Positions 44,490 to 53,564 of a stretch of 64,000 bases of DNA are shown here, in pieces. The notes beneath the pieces are model-generated. The model was not told where the DNA came from and searched no databases. It saw only the letters and a program-made list of their open reading frames with translations. The position numbers and the translations under genes are program-made. Numbering within the stretch: position 1 is the stretch's first letter; every line of letters begins with the position of its first letter. This stretch comes from Streptomyces violaceorubidus (GTDB lineage: Bacteria; Actinomycetota; Actinomycetes; Streptomycetales; Streptomycetaceae): assembly GCF_000717995.1 (NCBI RefSeq), contig NZ_JODM01000008.1:1-64000 (forward strand). Reading direction: 5' to 3'.

Positions 44490-46124
44490 CTACATCTGGG
44501 TCACGGTCAGTTCTCGGCGCTCCGCCCGGCGCAGTGCGGCGAGTCCCGGGTCGAGTACGGGTACGGCGGCCAGCAGTTGGCGGGTGTACGCCTCCCGTGG
44601 CGACTCGTAGACCTCGTCCGCCGGTCCGTGTTCCACCACCCGGCCCCGTCGCATCACCGCCAGCCGGTCGCTGACCTGGCGCACGACGGCGAGGTCGTGG
44701 GCGATGAACACCAGGGCGAGGCCCAGCTCGCGCCGCAGCTCGTCCAGCAGCTCGACGACCTGGGCCTGGGTGGTCACGTCGAGCGCGGAGACCGGCTCGT
44801 CGCAGACCAGGACGCGCGGGTCGGCCGCCAGCGCACGCGCGATGCCGATGCGTTGCCGCTGGCCTCCGCTGAACTCGTGCGGGTAGCGGTCGTAGTGGGC
44901 GGGTTCGAGACCGACCCGTTCCAGCAGTGCCAGGACCCGCTCGCGCACGGCGGGGTCCCGTTCGCCCCGGGCGCGCAACGGGTCGGCCACCGACTCGCCC
45001 ACGCTGCGCCGGGGGTTGAGCGAGGAGACCGGGTCCTGGAACACCATCTGGACGTCCGGACGCACGCCGCGCACGGCCACGCCCTCGCGGCGGACCTGCC
45101 CGGCCGAGGGATCGAGGAGCCCCACCAGCATCCGGCCGAGCGTCGTCTTGCCGCTGCCGCTCTCGCCGACGATGCCCAGTGCCTCCCCGCGCCGCACCTG
45201 GAGCGACACGTCGTCGACGGCGGCGAACGCCCTCGCGCCGCGCCCGAAGACACGGCGCACTCCGACCGCCTCCAGCACCACCTCCGCGGACGTCGGCTCC
45301 TGCCCCTGCTCCGCCTCGGCCGGGCGCCGGGCGCGCGGCACGTCCACCCGGGGCACCGACTTCAGCAGCCGTCGCGTGTACGTCCGGGCCGGGGATCCCA
45401 GGACGGTGGCGACGGGGCCGTGTTCGACCTCGACCCCGTTGCGCATGACCAGGACGTCGTCGACGCTCTCCGCGGCGACGCCCACGTCGTGCGTGACGAG
45501 CAGCAGCCCCATGCCCGTCTCCTCGCGCAGCGTGTGCAGCAGGTCGAGGATCTGGGCCTGCACGGTCACGTCGAGCGCGGTGGTGGGCTCGTCCGCGACG
45601 AGCAGCTCCGGTTCGCAGGCCAGGGCCATCGCGATCAGGGCGCGCTGGCGCATGCCGCCGCTGAACTCGTGCGGGCGCGCACGCGCACGCCGAACCGCGT
45701 CGGGGATGCCCACCCGGTCCAGTACCTGGACGGCCCGCGCGCGTGCCGCTCGTCGCGACGCCTTGTGGTGCACGCGGTACACCTCGGCTATCTGGTCGCC
45801 GACGGCGTAGTAGGGGTCGAGGGAGGACAGCGGGTCCTGGAAGACCATCGCCGCCGTGCCGCCGCGCAACCGCCGCAGCTCCGCCTCGGAGGCCGCACCG
45901 ACGTCGACCCCCGCCACCCGGACCGTGCCCTGCACGACGGCCCCGGTGCCGCGGTGCAGGCCCAGCAGGGCGGATGCCACGGTGGACTTGCCGGAACCGG
46001 ACTCGCCGACCAGTCCGAGCGCCGCTCCCCTCTCCAGCCGGAACGACAGCGCGTCCACCGCGCGCACGGAGCCGTACCCGACCGACAGATCGGTGACTTC
46101 GACCAGTGTCCCGTCCGTACTCAC
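44490..46124 (-). CDS. Fused double ABC ATPase of a peptide/nickel-type importer (DppDF-like)
   Basis: A 544-residue protein with two complete ATPase halves. Half one has Walker A GESGSGKST, signature EFSGGMRQRA and Walker B ELLVADEP; half two has GESGSGKTT, EFSGGQRQRIG and RVLVCDEP. The oligopeptide-type C-terminal extension occurs after each half. It drives ATP-dependent import with the two permeases next to it. The GTG start at 46124 overlaps the permease stop (GTGA), so translation is coupled. The fusion of both ATPases is common in actinobacteria. Confidence 0.92.
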   Translation of the reverse strand: MSTDGTLVEVTDLSVGYGSVRAVDALSFRLERGAALGLVGESGSGKSTVASALLGLHRGTGAVVQGTVRVAGVDVGAASEAELRRLRGGTAAMVFQDPLSSLDPYYAVGDQIAEVYRVHHKASRRAARARAVQVLDRVGIPDAVRRARARPHEFSGGMRQRALIAMALACEPELLVADEPTTALDVTVQAQILDLLHTLREETGMGLLLVTHDVGVAAESVDDVLVMRNGVEVEHGPVATVLGSPARTYTRRLLKSVPRVDVPRARRPAEAEQGQEPTSAEVVLEAVGVRRVFGRGARAFAAVDDVSLQVRRGEALGIVGESGSGKTTLGRMLVGLLDPSAGQVRREGVAVRGVRPDVQMVFQDPVSSLNPRRSVGESVADPLRARGERDPAVRERVLALLERVGLEPAHYDRYPHEFSGGQRQRIGIARALAADPRVLVCDEPVSALDVTTQAQVVELLDELRRELGLALVFIAHDLAVVRQVSDRLAVMRRGRVVEHGPADEVYESPREAYTRQLLAAVPVLDPGLAALRRAERRELTVTQM

Positions 46125-47128
46125 GACAGCACCGTCCTTCGGTCGGCCACCGCGTACAGCAGGTCCGCGACGGCGTTGGCGAGCACTACGAAGAAGCCGG
46201 TCAGCACGACCAAGCCGACGACGACCGGCAGGTCGACGACGTTCACGGCGTGCACCAGCTCGCGGCCGATCCCGGGCAGGCCGAACAGCGACTCGGTGAG
46301 CACCGCCCCGCCGAAGAGCGAGCCCAGGTCGTTGGCGTTCAGCGCGATCAGTGGCCCGACCGCACCGCGCAGGGCGTGCCGTCCGACGATGGCGCGTTCC
46401 CCGACACCGTAGGCGCGGAAGGTCCGCACATGGTCCTCGGCCAGCGTCTCCAGCATGGCCGACCTGGTCAGGCGCGCGTACTTGGCGGCCTCGATGAGGG
46501 CCAGCGACAGCCAGGGCAGCAGCAGGTTCCACGCCCACTGCTCCGGGTCCTCGGTGAACGGTACGTACTGCGGGAACGGCAGCAGTTGCAGCTGCCCGCA
46601 GATCAGCACCATCAGCAGCAGTCCGATGACGAACACCGGCGTCGCCCAGCCGGCCAGGGTGATGCCCGTCAGGATGCGCTCGTCCAGCCGCCCGCGCCGC
46701 CACGCGGCGAGCACTCCGGTGCCTACGCCGAGCAGCAGCCACAGCACCATGGCGCCCAGGGCGAGGGAGCCGGTGACCGGCAGCTTGGCCAGGATGAGCT
46801 GGGTGACCTGCTGGTCGCTCTGGTACGACAGCCCGAGGCACGGTGCGGAGCAGTGCTCCACCGAGGTGCCGGTGGAGTAGTCGTGACCGGCGACGACTCC
46901 TTGCAGGAAGTGCAGGTAGCGGACGTAGAGCGGGTCGTCGAGGCGCAGTTGCTCCGCCACCTGGTGGACCTGCGCGGGCGAGCAGCGCGGCCCGCAGGTG
47001 ATCTGGGCGACGTCGCCGGGAGCGGCGTAGAAGACGACGTACACGATCACCGAGATGGCGAGCAGGGTGACCACCGCGCCGAGTGTGCGGCGCAGGGCGA
47101 AGCCGGCGAAGCCGTGCAGGGCCTTCAT
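46121..47128 (-). CDS. ABC importer permease, DppB type
   Basis: A 335-residue membrane protein with about six helices. The first span (TLLAISVIVYVVFYAAPGD) and the EAA-like loop (LTRSAMLETLAEDHVRTFRAYG) are typical of dipeptide-transporter DppB permeases. ATG at 47128 overlaps the preceding permease stop by 4 bp. It carries an inserted Cys-containing periplasmic loop (CGPRCSP and CSAPCLGLSYQ), which could form a disulfide pair. The ORF upstream of this ATG is not coding. Confidence 0.9.
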   Translation of the reverse strand: MKALHGFAGFALRRTLGAVVTLLAISVIVYVVFYAAPGDVAQITCGPRCSPAQVHQVAEQLRLDDPLYVRYLHFLQGVVAGHDYSTGTSVEHCSAPCLGLSYQSDQQVTQLILAKLPVTGSLALGAMVLWLLLGVGTGVLAAWRRGRLDERILTGITLAGWATPVFVIGLLLMVLICGQLQLLPFPQYVPFTEDPEQWAWNLLLPWLSLALIEAAKYARLTRSAMLETLAEDHVRTFRAYGVGERAIVGRHALRGAVGPLIALNANDLGSLFGGAVLTESLFGLPGIGRELVHAVNVVDLPVVVGLVVLTGFFVVLANAVADLLYAVADRRTVLS

Positions 47129-48123
47129 GCCCGTGCCTCCTTCTTCCGGCCGGTTCCCACGGACAGCCGGGAGGCCGCGCGGGGGTCGAGGGCCCTGCGC
47201 ACTCCGTCGCCGAGGACGGTCAGCGCGAGCACGGTGACGAACAGCAGCCCGGCGGGCAGCAGGAGGTACTGCGGTGCCGCCTGGTACCAGACGTTCGCCG
47301 AGGTGAGCATCTGCCCCCAGGACGGCGTCGGCGGCTTCACTCCGGCGCCGAGGAAGCTGAGCGCGGCCTCGGCGCTGATGTTCACCGGGAAGAGCAGGGC
47401 GGCGTAGGTGATGACGGGCGCCGCCAGCGCGGGCAGCAGTTCGCGGCGCGCGATCCGCCAGGAGCTCCAGCCGCTGAGCCGGGCCGCCGCGACGTGGTCG
47501 AGCTGCTTGAGCGTCAGGGTCTGGGCCCGCACGATCTTGGCGATGGACCCCCAGCCGATCAGCCCGATCACGACCGCGACCAGCACCGGACGCGGGAAGC
47601 CACTGGGCACGATGGCGAGCAGCGCGAGGGACATCACCATCAGCGGCAGTGCCACCACCACGTCGGTGAACCGGCTCAACGCCTGATCGACCCACCGGTT
47701 GCCGTAACCGGCCGCGATCCCCATGACGAGTCCGACGGTGACCTCCACCACCGTTGCCGCCAGGGCGACCCCGAGCGAGACCCGGGCGCCGTACACGAGG
47801 CGGGCGAACAGGTCGCGCCCCGTCTGGGGTTCGACGCCGAGCCAGTGGTCGGCGCTGAGCCCGCCGAAGGTGCCGACGGGCACACCGCCGCGTGCCGAGT
47901 CGACGAGATCGGGGTGGTAGGTCGTCGGGTCCTGCCCCTCGACGGCGCTGAGCAGGGGCGCGGCGAGCGCGAGCAGGACGAGCAGCGCGACGACGGACGC
48001 CGCGACGAGGGCGGCTCGCTGCACGCGCAGCCGCCGCCAGAACTGTCGGACCCCCGAGGCGGGGGCGAGCACCGTCTCGGTGCTCGCCCTCGCGCCCTCG
48101 GAGGCCACACGGACCTCACTCAT
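47125..48123 (-). CDS. ABC importer permease, DppC type
   Basis: A 332-residue membrane protein. After a soluble start it has the DppC-type first span (ALVAASVVALLVLLALAAPLL), the HWLGVEPQTGRDLFARLVYG loop, and the EAA-like loop (IVRAQTLTLKQLDHVAAARLSG). It partners the DppB-type permease. ATG at 48123, 19 bp after the binding-protein stop, in the same operon. Confidence 0.9.
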   Translation of the reverse strand: MSEVRVASEGARASTETVLAPASGVRQFWRRLRVQRAALVAASVVALLVLLALAAPLLSAVEGQDPTTYHPDLVDSARGGVPVGTFGGLSADHWLGVEPQTGRDLFARLVYGARVSLGVALAATVVEVTVGLVMGIAAGYGNRWVDQALSRFTDVVVALPLMVMSLALLAIVPSGFPRPVLVAVVIGLIGWGSIAKIVRAQTLTLKQLDHVAAARLSGWSSWRIARRELLPALAAPVITYAALLFPVNISAEAALSFLGAGVKPPTPSWGQMLTSANVWYQAAPQYLLLPAGLLFVTVLALTVLGDGVRRALDPRAASRLSVGTGRKKEARA

Positions 48124-48142
48124 GGACGTGCTTCACCCGTAC

Positions 48143-49867
48143 TTACTTCACCGCGACCTGGGACACGTCGAGCACGCCGGTCCAGTCGCTGATCACGACG
48201 TTCTTGACGTCCTTGCCGTACAGCCGCTTGTAGACGGGGTGGAACAGCGGGACCGTCAGCGCCTGCTCGCCGATCTTCTTGTCGAGGGCGCCCCAGCGCT
48301 GCGCCGCCTCGTCGAGGTCGGTGAGCTTGTTGATGGCGTCGATCTCGTCGTTGACCGACTTGTCGTTCAGCTGGCCGGTGTTGAAGTTGGCGCCGTCCTT
48401 CACGATCTGCCGACCGTCGAAGATCGGCGCCAGGAACGGGCCGCCGGAGGGCCAGTCGGCGCCCCAGTGCGCCAGGAAGAACCCGGGCTCGGTCTTCACG
48501 TCCTGGATGGTGTCCTTGTAGTCGTTGTCCTCCAGGCCCTCCAGCTTCACCGTGATCCCCGCCTTCTTCAGGGCGTCCTGGATGGCGGTGGCGATCTCCG
48601 GGCTGGTCTCGAAGTCCTTGGCGTTGGAGTGGGTGAGTGTGACGGTCAGCCCGTTGGCGTAACCCGCCTGCTTCAGCAGTTCCTCGGCCTTCGACGCGTT
48701 GCCGGACTTGCCGGCCGGGAAGTGGTCGTAGGCCGTGTGGCCGAAGGACTTCTGGTTCGGCAGGTAGGTGGTCGCGGGCTCCGCCAGGGAGGAGCCGCCG
48801 GCCGCGTTGACCACGGAGGTGCGGTCCACCGCGTAGGCGATCGCCTGTCGCACCTTGGGGTTGTCGAAGGGCTTCACCTTCGGGTTGAAGGCGATGTAGT
48901 CGGTGTAGCCGAAGTGACCGGTGCCCACCCGGCTCGCGAGTTCCTTGTCGCCGGTGACCTCGGCGAGTTCGGCGGGTCCCAGGTTGGTGTCGGTGGTGAC
49001 GGCGTCCGCGTCGGCGCCCTGGGAGGCGGACAGCCGCTGGTTGATGACCGAGGAGTCGAGGCCGGAACGGACGTCGACGCGGTCCGGGTACGCCTTGCGC
49101 TCCTCGTCCGTCCTGGCCGACCAGTGCTCGTTGCGTTCCAGGATCAGCCGCTCGCCGTCGTTCTGGTTCTCGACGACCTTGTACGGCCCGGAGGAGACGG
49201 GGTGCTCCTCGTACTTCGTGCCCTTGTCGGCCGACTTGGGAACCGGCGTGAACTGGGTCTGGGTGGCCAGGTAGGGGAACTCGCCCTCGGGCTTGTTCAG
49301 GTGGAAGACGATGGTGCGCTCGTCCGGCGTCTCGATCGAGTCGAGCCCCTTGCCCTTGTCCTTGTAGGGACCCTGGTAGTCGGCGCCGCCGACCAGCCAG
49401 TCCCGCAGGTAGGGGGCGCCGCCCGACAGTTCGGCGGCGAAGGACCGCTCGACGCCGTACTTGACGTCGGCGGACGTGATCTTCGTGCCGTCCTCGTACG
49501 TGAGCCCCTCCTTGAGGGTGTACGTCCACACGGTGGCGTCCTTGTTCGGACGGCCGGTGTCGGTGGCGAGGTCGGGGACGACCTGCGCGCCCTTGGCGCC
49601 GTCCTCCCGGTTGCGGGTCGTCAGCGTGCGGAAGACCAGGGAGGGGACGTTGCCGCCGCCCGAGGTGTAGAGGCGGGCCGGGTCGAAGTCCTGCTGCGGT
49701 GCGGAGTTCAGCACCGTCAGGGTGCCGCCCTTGTGGGGCTTTGCGTCGGTGCCGCCGGCCTTGGCATCGTTGTCGTCGGGTCCGCAGGCGGCCGCACCGG
49801 CCGTCACGATCAGGCTGACGGTCAACGCGGCGGTGACGCGGCGCGTTCTGCGGGACGGGTGACGCAT
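48143..49867 (-). CDS. Peptide/solute-binding lipoprotein of the ABC importer (SBP family 5)
   Basis: A 574-residue lipoprotein. The signal (RRTRRVTAALTVSLIVTAGAAAC) ends in a lipobox AAAC, then a Gly/Asp linker and the family-5 fold: GGTLTVLNSAPQQDFDPARL, later YTYTLKEGLTYEDGTKITSADVKYG-type region (visible as LKEGLTYEDGTKITSADV) and FFLAHWGADWPSGGPF. It captures oligopeptides or related solutes outside the membrane for the permeases. ATG at 49867. It is the first gene of the operon and follows a possible 30-codon leader ORF. Confidence 0.9.
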   Translation of the reverse strand: MRHPSRRTRRVTAALTVSLIVTAGAAACGPDDNDAKAGGTDAKPHKGGTLTVLNSAPQQDFDPARLYTSGGGNVPSLVFRTLTTRNREDGAKGAQVVPDLATDTGRPNKDATVWTYTLKEGLTYEDGTKITSADVKYGVERSFAAELSGGAPYLRDWLVGGADYQGPYKDKGKGLDSIETPDERTIVFHLNKPEGEFPYLATQTQFTPVPKSADKGTKYEEHPVSSGPYKVVENQNDGERLILERNEHWSARTDEERKAYPDRVDVRSGLDSSVINQRLSASQGADADAVTTDTNLGPAELAEVTGDKELASRVGTGHFGYTDYIAFNPKVKPFDNPKVRQAIAYAVDRTSVVNAAGGSSLAEPATTYLPNQKSFGHTAYDHFPAGKSGNASKAEELLKQAGYANGLTVTLTHSNAKDFETSPEIATAIQDALKKAGITVKLEGLEDNDYKDTIQDVKTEPGFFLAHWGADWPSGGPFLAPIFDGRQIVKDGANFNTGQLNDKSVNDEIDAINKLTDLDEAAQRWGALDKKIGEQALTVPLFHPVYKRLYGKDVKNVVISDWTGVLDVSQVAVK

Positions 49868-50060
49868 GGGAGGACGACCTCTCGGATGGGCCGTCTCGGG
49901 TCTCGAGACGGCTGGATGGCACGGGGGACGGCTGGCGAGGGGGATCGCCCCGGCGCGGGCACGGCGGCCACCGGACATCGACTGCCCCGAGGCAGGGTGA
50001 AGCGTGCTCGGAGGAGGTCGTGAAGGTCGAGGAACGCGACGTACGCGCCGAAGGCGGACG

Positions 50061-50153
50061 TCAGCGACAGAGAATGTCGGCCACGCAGAGCGGGGTCACG
50101 CCGATCAGCGCCAGCTCGATGGCGGCGCGTGCGGTGGCGTGGACAGACGACAT
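50061..50153 (-). CDS. Short leader ORF upstream of the ABC importer operon
   Basis: A 30-codon ORF from ATG at 50153 reads MSSVHATARAAIELALIG and ends TPLCVADILCR, with Cys codons at positions 24 and 29 just before the stop. It lies 193 bp upstream of the binding-protein gene on the same strand. Actinobacterial short uORFs with C-terminal Cys codons act as cysteine-responsive attenuators of sulfur genes. No good ribosome site is visible, so it is tentative. Confidence 0.4.
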   Translation of the reverse strand: MSSVHATARAAIELALIGVTPLCVADILCR

Positions 50154-50293
50154 GAGAGGAAATATGAACGAACTTGCGAAGGATGTCAAAACGGCCGAGG
50201 GCGCAGGACCTGCGACCGGCGTCATCGCCCGTGTGCGGTGCGGGAGTTGCCCACTTCTTCCCGGGAAGGCGTCGCCCTCGTACGATGGCGCCA

Positions 50294-50362
50294 TGATCCG
50301 CAGCCGACGCCGCGCCGCCGCCTCGCGGTCCCGCGTGCTCATGCCGCACGGCTGTTGTTGAT
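50294..50362 (+). CDS. Short Cys-ending leader ORF upstream of the sulfite oxidase relic
   Basis: A 22-codon ORF, Arg-rich, ending MPHGCC then stop, i.e. two Cys codons directly before TGA. It lies 157 bp upstream of a sulfite-oxidase-like pseudogene on the same strand, the placement expected for a cysteine-sensing leader peptide of a sulfur gene. The ribosome site is weak. It is divergent from the other short ORF at 50061-50153. Confidence 0.45.
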
Positions 50363-50518
50363 CCTCACCAGGTGAAGGCGGCTCGCTCCCGGCCGGGGGC
50401 GACTTCCGCGTCCCCGGCCGTCTTCGTCGCCGTCCCCTCGTCCCTCCGGGGCGGTGGTCCCTTGCGCTTCCCGTCGCACGGGGTCATGTCCCCGCCCGCC
50501 CGCGAAAGGCAGCACCCG

Positions 50519-50930
50519 ATGCAGTCTCCGATGCAGACCCCCGAATCGTCCTACGACCGACGCAGACTGCGGCAGTGGCTCTCCGGAGAAGCCCGGGCCG
50601 ACGGTGTCTCCAGGCGTGACATGCTCAGGCTGCTCGCCGCGGCCGGGCTCGCCGGCGCCGCACCGGTGGCGCTGAGCACTCCGGCCGCCGCCGGCCCCAC
50701 CGCGCCCGGCATCGTCAAGCCCCTGCCCGAGGACCTGTTCACGTGCGGGGCACGAACGCCGAGACCCGGTTCGCCGCACTGCTCGGCACCGGCTACCAGA
50801 CCCCCAACGACCGCTTCTTCGTGCGCAACCACACCTCGACGCCGCTCTTGGACGCGGCCGACTGGAGCTCGAGGTTTCAGGGGCTGACGGCGTGACCGGA
50901 AGCCCCCACCTCGTCCGACTCAGGACTCGA
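50519..50930 (+). pseudogene. Sulfite-oxidase-type molybdoenzyme, N-terminal fragment with frameshifts
   Basis: It starts at ATG 50519 (GAAAGG upstream): SYDRRRLRQWLSGEARADGV, then a Tat signal SRRDMLRLLAAAGLAG and PGIVKPLPEDLFT. A one-base loss near 50742 moves the frame; the next frame continues GTNAETRFAALLGTGYQTP, then NDRFFVRNHTSTPLLDAADW. A second loss near 50866 allows LEVSGADGVTGSPH. After about 50930 similarity ends, so the molybdopterin domain is absent. Confidence 0.75.
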
Positions 50931-50982
50931 CATGCCCCGCACGCTACCCGACGGGGGCCCGCCGAGGCACCTCGGTTCAGGC

Positions 50983-51237
50983 CTAGACGACGGGTGGCCG
51001 GCCGAGGCGCGTCATCCTGGCCACGGTCGCCCATCGCATCGGCCGCCGCGGGCCGCCCGGCATACGGACACCTTCGGCGAAGCCCGCCGCCCAGGCGCGC
51101 AGCCCGCCCCAGGAACGGGTCCGGACGAGGGTCAGCAGGATCCACACCCCGAGGTAGGCCGGGACCAGGGGTGCGGGCAGCCGCCGTTTGGCCAACCACA
51201 CGCGGTTGCGGGCCGTCATCCGGTAGAAGACCGCATG
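50983..51237 (-). pseudogene. Glycosyltransferase C-terminal fragment
   Basis: The minus frame reads FYRMTARNRVWLAKRRLPAP, then a membrane helix LVPAYLGVWILLTLVRTRS, GLRAWAAGFAEGVRMPGG and PMRWATVARMTRLGRPPVV to its stop. This is how many actinobacterial family-2 glycosyltransferases end. No glycosyltransferase catalytic part is found upstream; the sequence there is TetR-like. Confidence 0.6.
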
Positions 51238-51265
51238 CCGGGCCGGAGACGTCCAGGGATCTGGC

Positions 51266-51415
51266 GGGGCGTACGTCGTCGTCGGGCAGTCCCGCACGCT
51301 CGGCGAGAGCGCGGGCGAAGACCGGTTCCGCCTTGTCGCGGGTGTGCAACCAGACCGCGCGCAGGCCCGGTTCGGTGCGGGTCAGCCGGAGCAGGGCGCC
51401 CACGTCCGGTCCGGT
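51266..51415 (-). pseudogene. TetR C-terminal domain fragment
   Basis: About 50 residues, TGPDVGALLRLTRTEPGLRA, then WLHTRDKAEPVFARALAERA, resemble the ligand domain of TetR regulators. No HTH precedes it; on the left it runs into glycosyltransferase sequence. Confidence 0.5.
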
Positions 51416-51493
51416 CTGTTCCTCGCCTCGGACGCCGCGAGCAACATCAACGGCGCGATCCTGCCCGTCGACGACGGCTGGTCCGCGGTCTGA
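51411..51493 (+). pseudogene. SDR dehydrogenase C-terminal fragment
   Basis: The plus frame reads LFLASDAASNINGAILPVDD, then GWSAV and TGA (51491-51493), the standard C-terminal end of classical SDR enzymes (FLASD-AS-I-G--L-VDGG). Everything upstream of this end is missing. Confidence 0.65.
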
Positions 51494-51587
51494 TACGGCG
51501 TCCAATCGTCCGGCAGTACAGTCGTCCTGCCGCGTGGGAAGGGCCGGCGGCCACCGGCGTCACGCCCCCGCATGCTCCGGCGGGGCT

Positions 51588-53399
51588 CTACCCCCGCGCC
51601 GGTGCCCCGGGGTGGAGCAGGACCTCGTCCATGGACTCCTCGCGCCACCGCTTGAGGAGGGCGTGGAAGGCGGCGGCGCCGTGGGGATAGGCGGTGGGGC
51701 CGTTCGGCCTGCCGCGCCCCTCGGCGTTGTAGTAGCCAGGGGTGCATTCGGCGTGGAACCAGGCGTGGTCGGGGGCGTGCTCGGCCAGGCTCGCGATCCA
51801 GGCGTCCTCGGCTGCGCGGGACGGTTCGAGGAGGGCGCCCTCGGCCTCGGCGGCCGCGACGAGTGCCGCGGCGTGGACGGCGTGCTCGTCCAGTACGTGG
51901 GTGTAGTTGACGCTGCTGGCGCTCTGCGTCCCGCCCAGCTGGATCAGGTTGGGGAAGCCGTTGCTGGTGAATCCGTGCAGCGTACGGGGTCCGCGCTCGG
52001 CCCATGCGTCCCGCAGCAGGATGCCGCCGCGCCCCCGCACGGGCAGTCGGCCCGAGTGGATGCCGGAGACGCCGACGGAGAAGCCGGTGGCGAACACGAG
52101 GCAGTCGAGGGGGTACTCGGTGCCGCCGACCACGACACCGCGCTCGCTCATCCGCTCGATGCCGTGGGTGTCCGCCGTGTCGACGAGGGTGACGTTGTCC
52201 CGGTTGAACGCCTGGAGGTACAGGTCGGAGAAGGTCGGGCGCTTGCACGCGTACCGGTACCAGGGCTTGAGTTTGTCCGCCGTGTCCGTGTCCGTGACGA
52301 TTTCGTCGACGCGGGCACGGATCTCGTTCATCTTGGCGGCGTCCGCGACCTCGTAGGCCGCCTCGAACGCCGCCCGGTCGCCCGGCCGGCGAAAGCTCGG
52401 CAGCAGCTTCTCCAGGAGACCGGCCGTCGCGGTCCACTGGTCCGCGACGAGGTCTTCCTCCACCGCCTCGCCCGAGACGATGCGCAGGAAGTTGTCGCGG
52501 CGCTCGCTCGCCCAGCCGGGACGGCCGGCGCCGACGTCCCGAGCGGTGGTGCGGCGGTTGGCGCGCACGTCCACGGTGGACGGAGTCCGCTGGAAGACGT
52601 AGAGATGTCCGGCGTCCTCGGCCAGTTTCGGGACGACCTGGATACCGGTGGCGCCGGTGCCCACCACCCCCACGCGCTTGTCCGCGAGGCCGGTCAGACC
52701 GCCCTCCGGTCCGCCGCCGGTGTAGGCGTAGTCCCAGCGTGAGGTGTGGAAGGTGTGGCCCTCGAACCGCTCGATGCCGGGGATGCCCGGCAGCTTCAGC
52801 TCCGACAGGGTTCCGGTGGCCGTGATGACGTAGGTCGCCCGGAACTCGTCCTGCCGGTCGGTCCTGACGATCCAGGCCCCGGTCGTGTCGTCCCAGGTGA
52901 GCGAGGTGACCTCGGTGGAGAACAGGGCGTCCGCGCAGAGGTCGAACTTCTCGCCGATACGCACCGCGTGCCGGCGGATCTCCTCGCCGGGGGCGTACTT
53001 CCATTCCGGTACGTAGCCGGTCTCGTCGAGCATCGGAAGGTACACGTGCGCCTCGACGTCGCAGTGGATGCCGGGGTAGCGGTTCCAGTACCAGGTGCCC
53101 CCGAGGTCGCCGCCCTTCTCGATGACGCGGACGCGCGGGACCCCCTGCTGACGCAGCCGGGCCCCCGCGAGGATGCCGCCGAATCCGCCGCCGACGATCG
53201 CGACGTCCACCCGGTCCCGCACCGGCTCGCGCCCGCCCGTCTCCCCGGCGTAGGGGTCGGCGGCGTAGTAGCCGAACTCGGCCTCCGCGCCGAGGTACTG
53301 CCGGGTGCCGTCGGGGCGTACGCGCCGCTCCCGCTCGCGCCGGTAGCGCTCCCTGAGATCGGCGAGTACCTCGGAAGTCAGCTCCTGTGAATGTGCCAT
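51588..53399 (-). CDS. Baeyer-Villiger flavin monooxygenase
   Basis: A 603-residue class B flavoprotein. It has the FAD motif VGGGFGG (G70-G75), the Baeyer-Villiger fingerprint F-x-G-x3-H-x3-W-D in FEGHTFHTSRWD (212-223), and the NADPH motif GTGATG (247-252). BVMOs insert oxygen next to a ketone to give esters or lactones. The N-terminal extension (about 45 residues, ending QYLGAEAEFGYYAADPY) is as in cyclohexanone-, steroid- and phenylacetone-type enzymes. ATG at 53399. It is divergent from an SMP-30 lactonase over a palindromic operator, which fits ketone-to-lactone-to-hydroxyacid chemistry. Confidence 0.9.
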   Translation of the reverse strand: MAHSQELTSEVLADLRERYRRERERRVRPDGTRQYLGAEAEFGYYAADPYAGETGGREPVRDRVDVAIVGGGFGGILAGARLRQQGVPRVRVIEKGGDLGGTWYWNRYPGIHCDVEAHVYLPMLDETGYVPEWKYAPGEEIRRHAVRIGEKFDLCADALFSTEVTSLTWDDTTGAWIVRTDRQDEFRATYVITATGTLSELKLPGIPGIERFEGHTFHTSRWDYAYTGGGPEGGLTGLADKRVGVVGTGATGIQVVPKLAEDAGHLYVFQRTPSTVDVRANRRTTARDVGAGRPGWASERRDNFLRIVSGEAVEEDLVADQWTATAGLLEKLLPSFRRPGDRAAFEAAYEVADAAKMNEIRARVDEIVTDTDTADKLKPWYRYACKRPTFSDLYLQAFNRDNVTLVDTADTHGIERMSERGVVVGGTEYPLDCLVFATGFSVGVSGIHSGRLPVRGRGGILLRDAWAERGPRTLHGFTSNGFPNLIQLGGTQSASSVNYTHVLDEHAVHAAALVAAAEAEGALLEPSRAAEDAWIASLAEHAPDHAWFHAECTPGYYNAEGRGRPNGPTAYPHGAAAFHALLKRWREESMDEVLLHPGAPARG

Positions 53400-53502
53400 G
53401 TGGGGGACCTTGTTCCTTCCGCTTCACCGTCAGGAAGCCACTCGTCCGTGAACCGGTCCGAACACAAAGGGACTTGAGCAGCCATGCCTTACGGTAGCAA
53501 GC

Positions 53503-53522
53503 ACCGGACAACACTGTCCGGT
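53503..53522. promoter_or_regulatory. 20-bp inverted repeat between BVMO and lactonase genes
   Basis: ACCGGACA-acac-TGTCCGGT: perfect 8-bp arms, 43 bp before the lactonase ATG and about 104 bp before the BVMO ATG. The likely binder is the TetR regulator encoded just after the lactonase gene. Confidence 0.75.
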
Positions 53523-53564
53523 TGGCTGCAGGTTGCTTCCGCATACTTTCGGACAGGAAGAGTG

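Noticed and set aside
44577..46412. A 611-codon plus-strand open frame
   Set aside because: Antisense to the double ABC ATPase, which has complete Walker and signature motifs.
48080..50023. A 647-codon plus-strand open frame
   Set aside because: Antisense shadow of the solute-binding protein; composition Val/Leu/Gly/Arg without domains.
53484..53564. Longer start for the SMP-30 protein at 53484
   Set aside because: The extra 27 residues would run through the palindromic operator and precede the lipoprotein signal; the ATG at 53565 has a better ribosome site.
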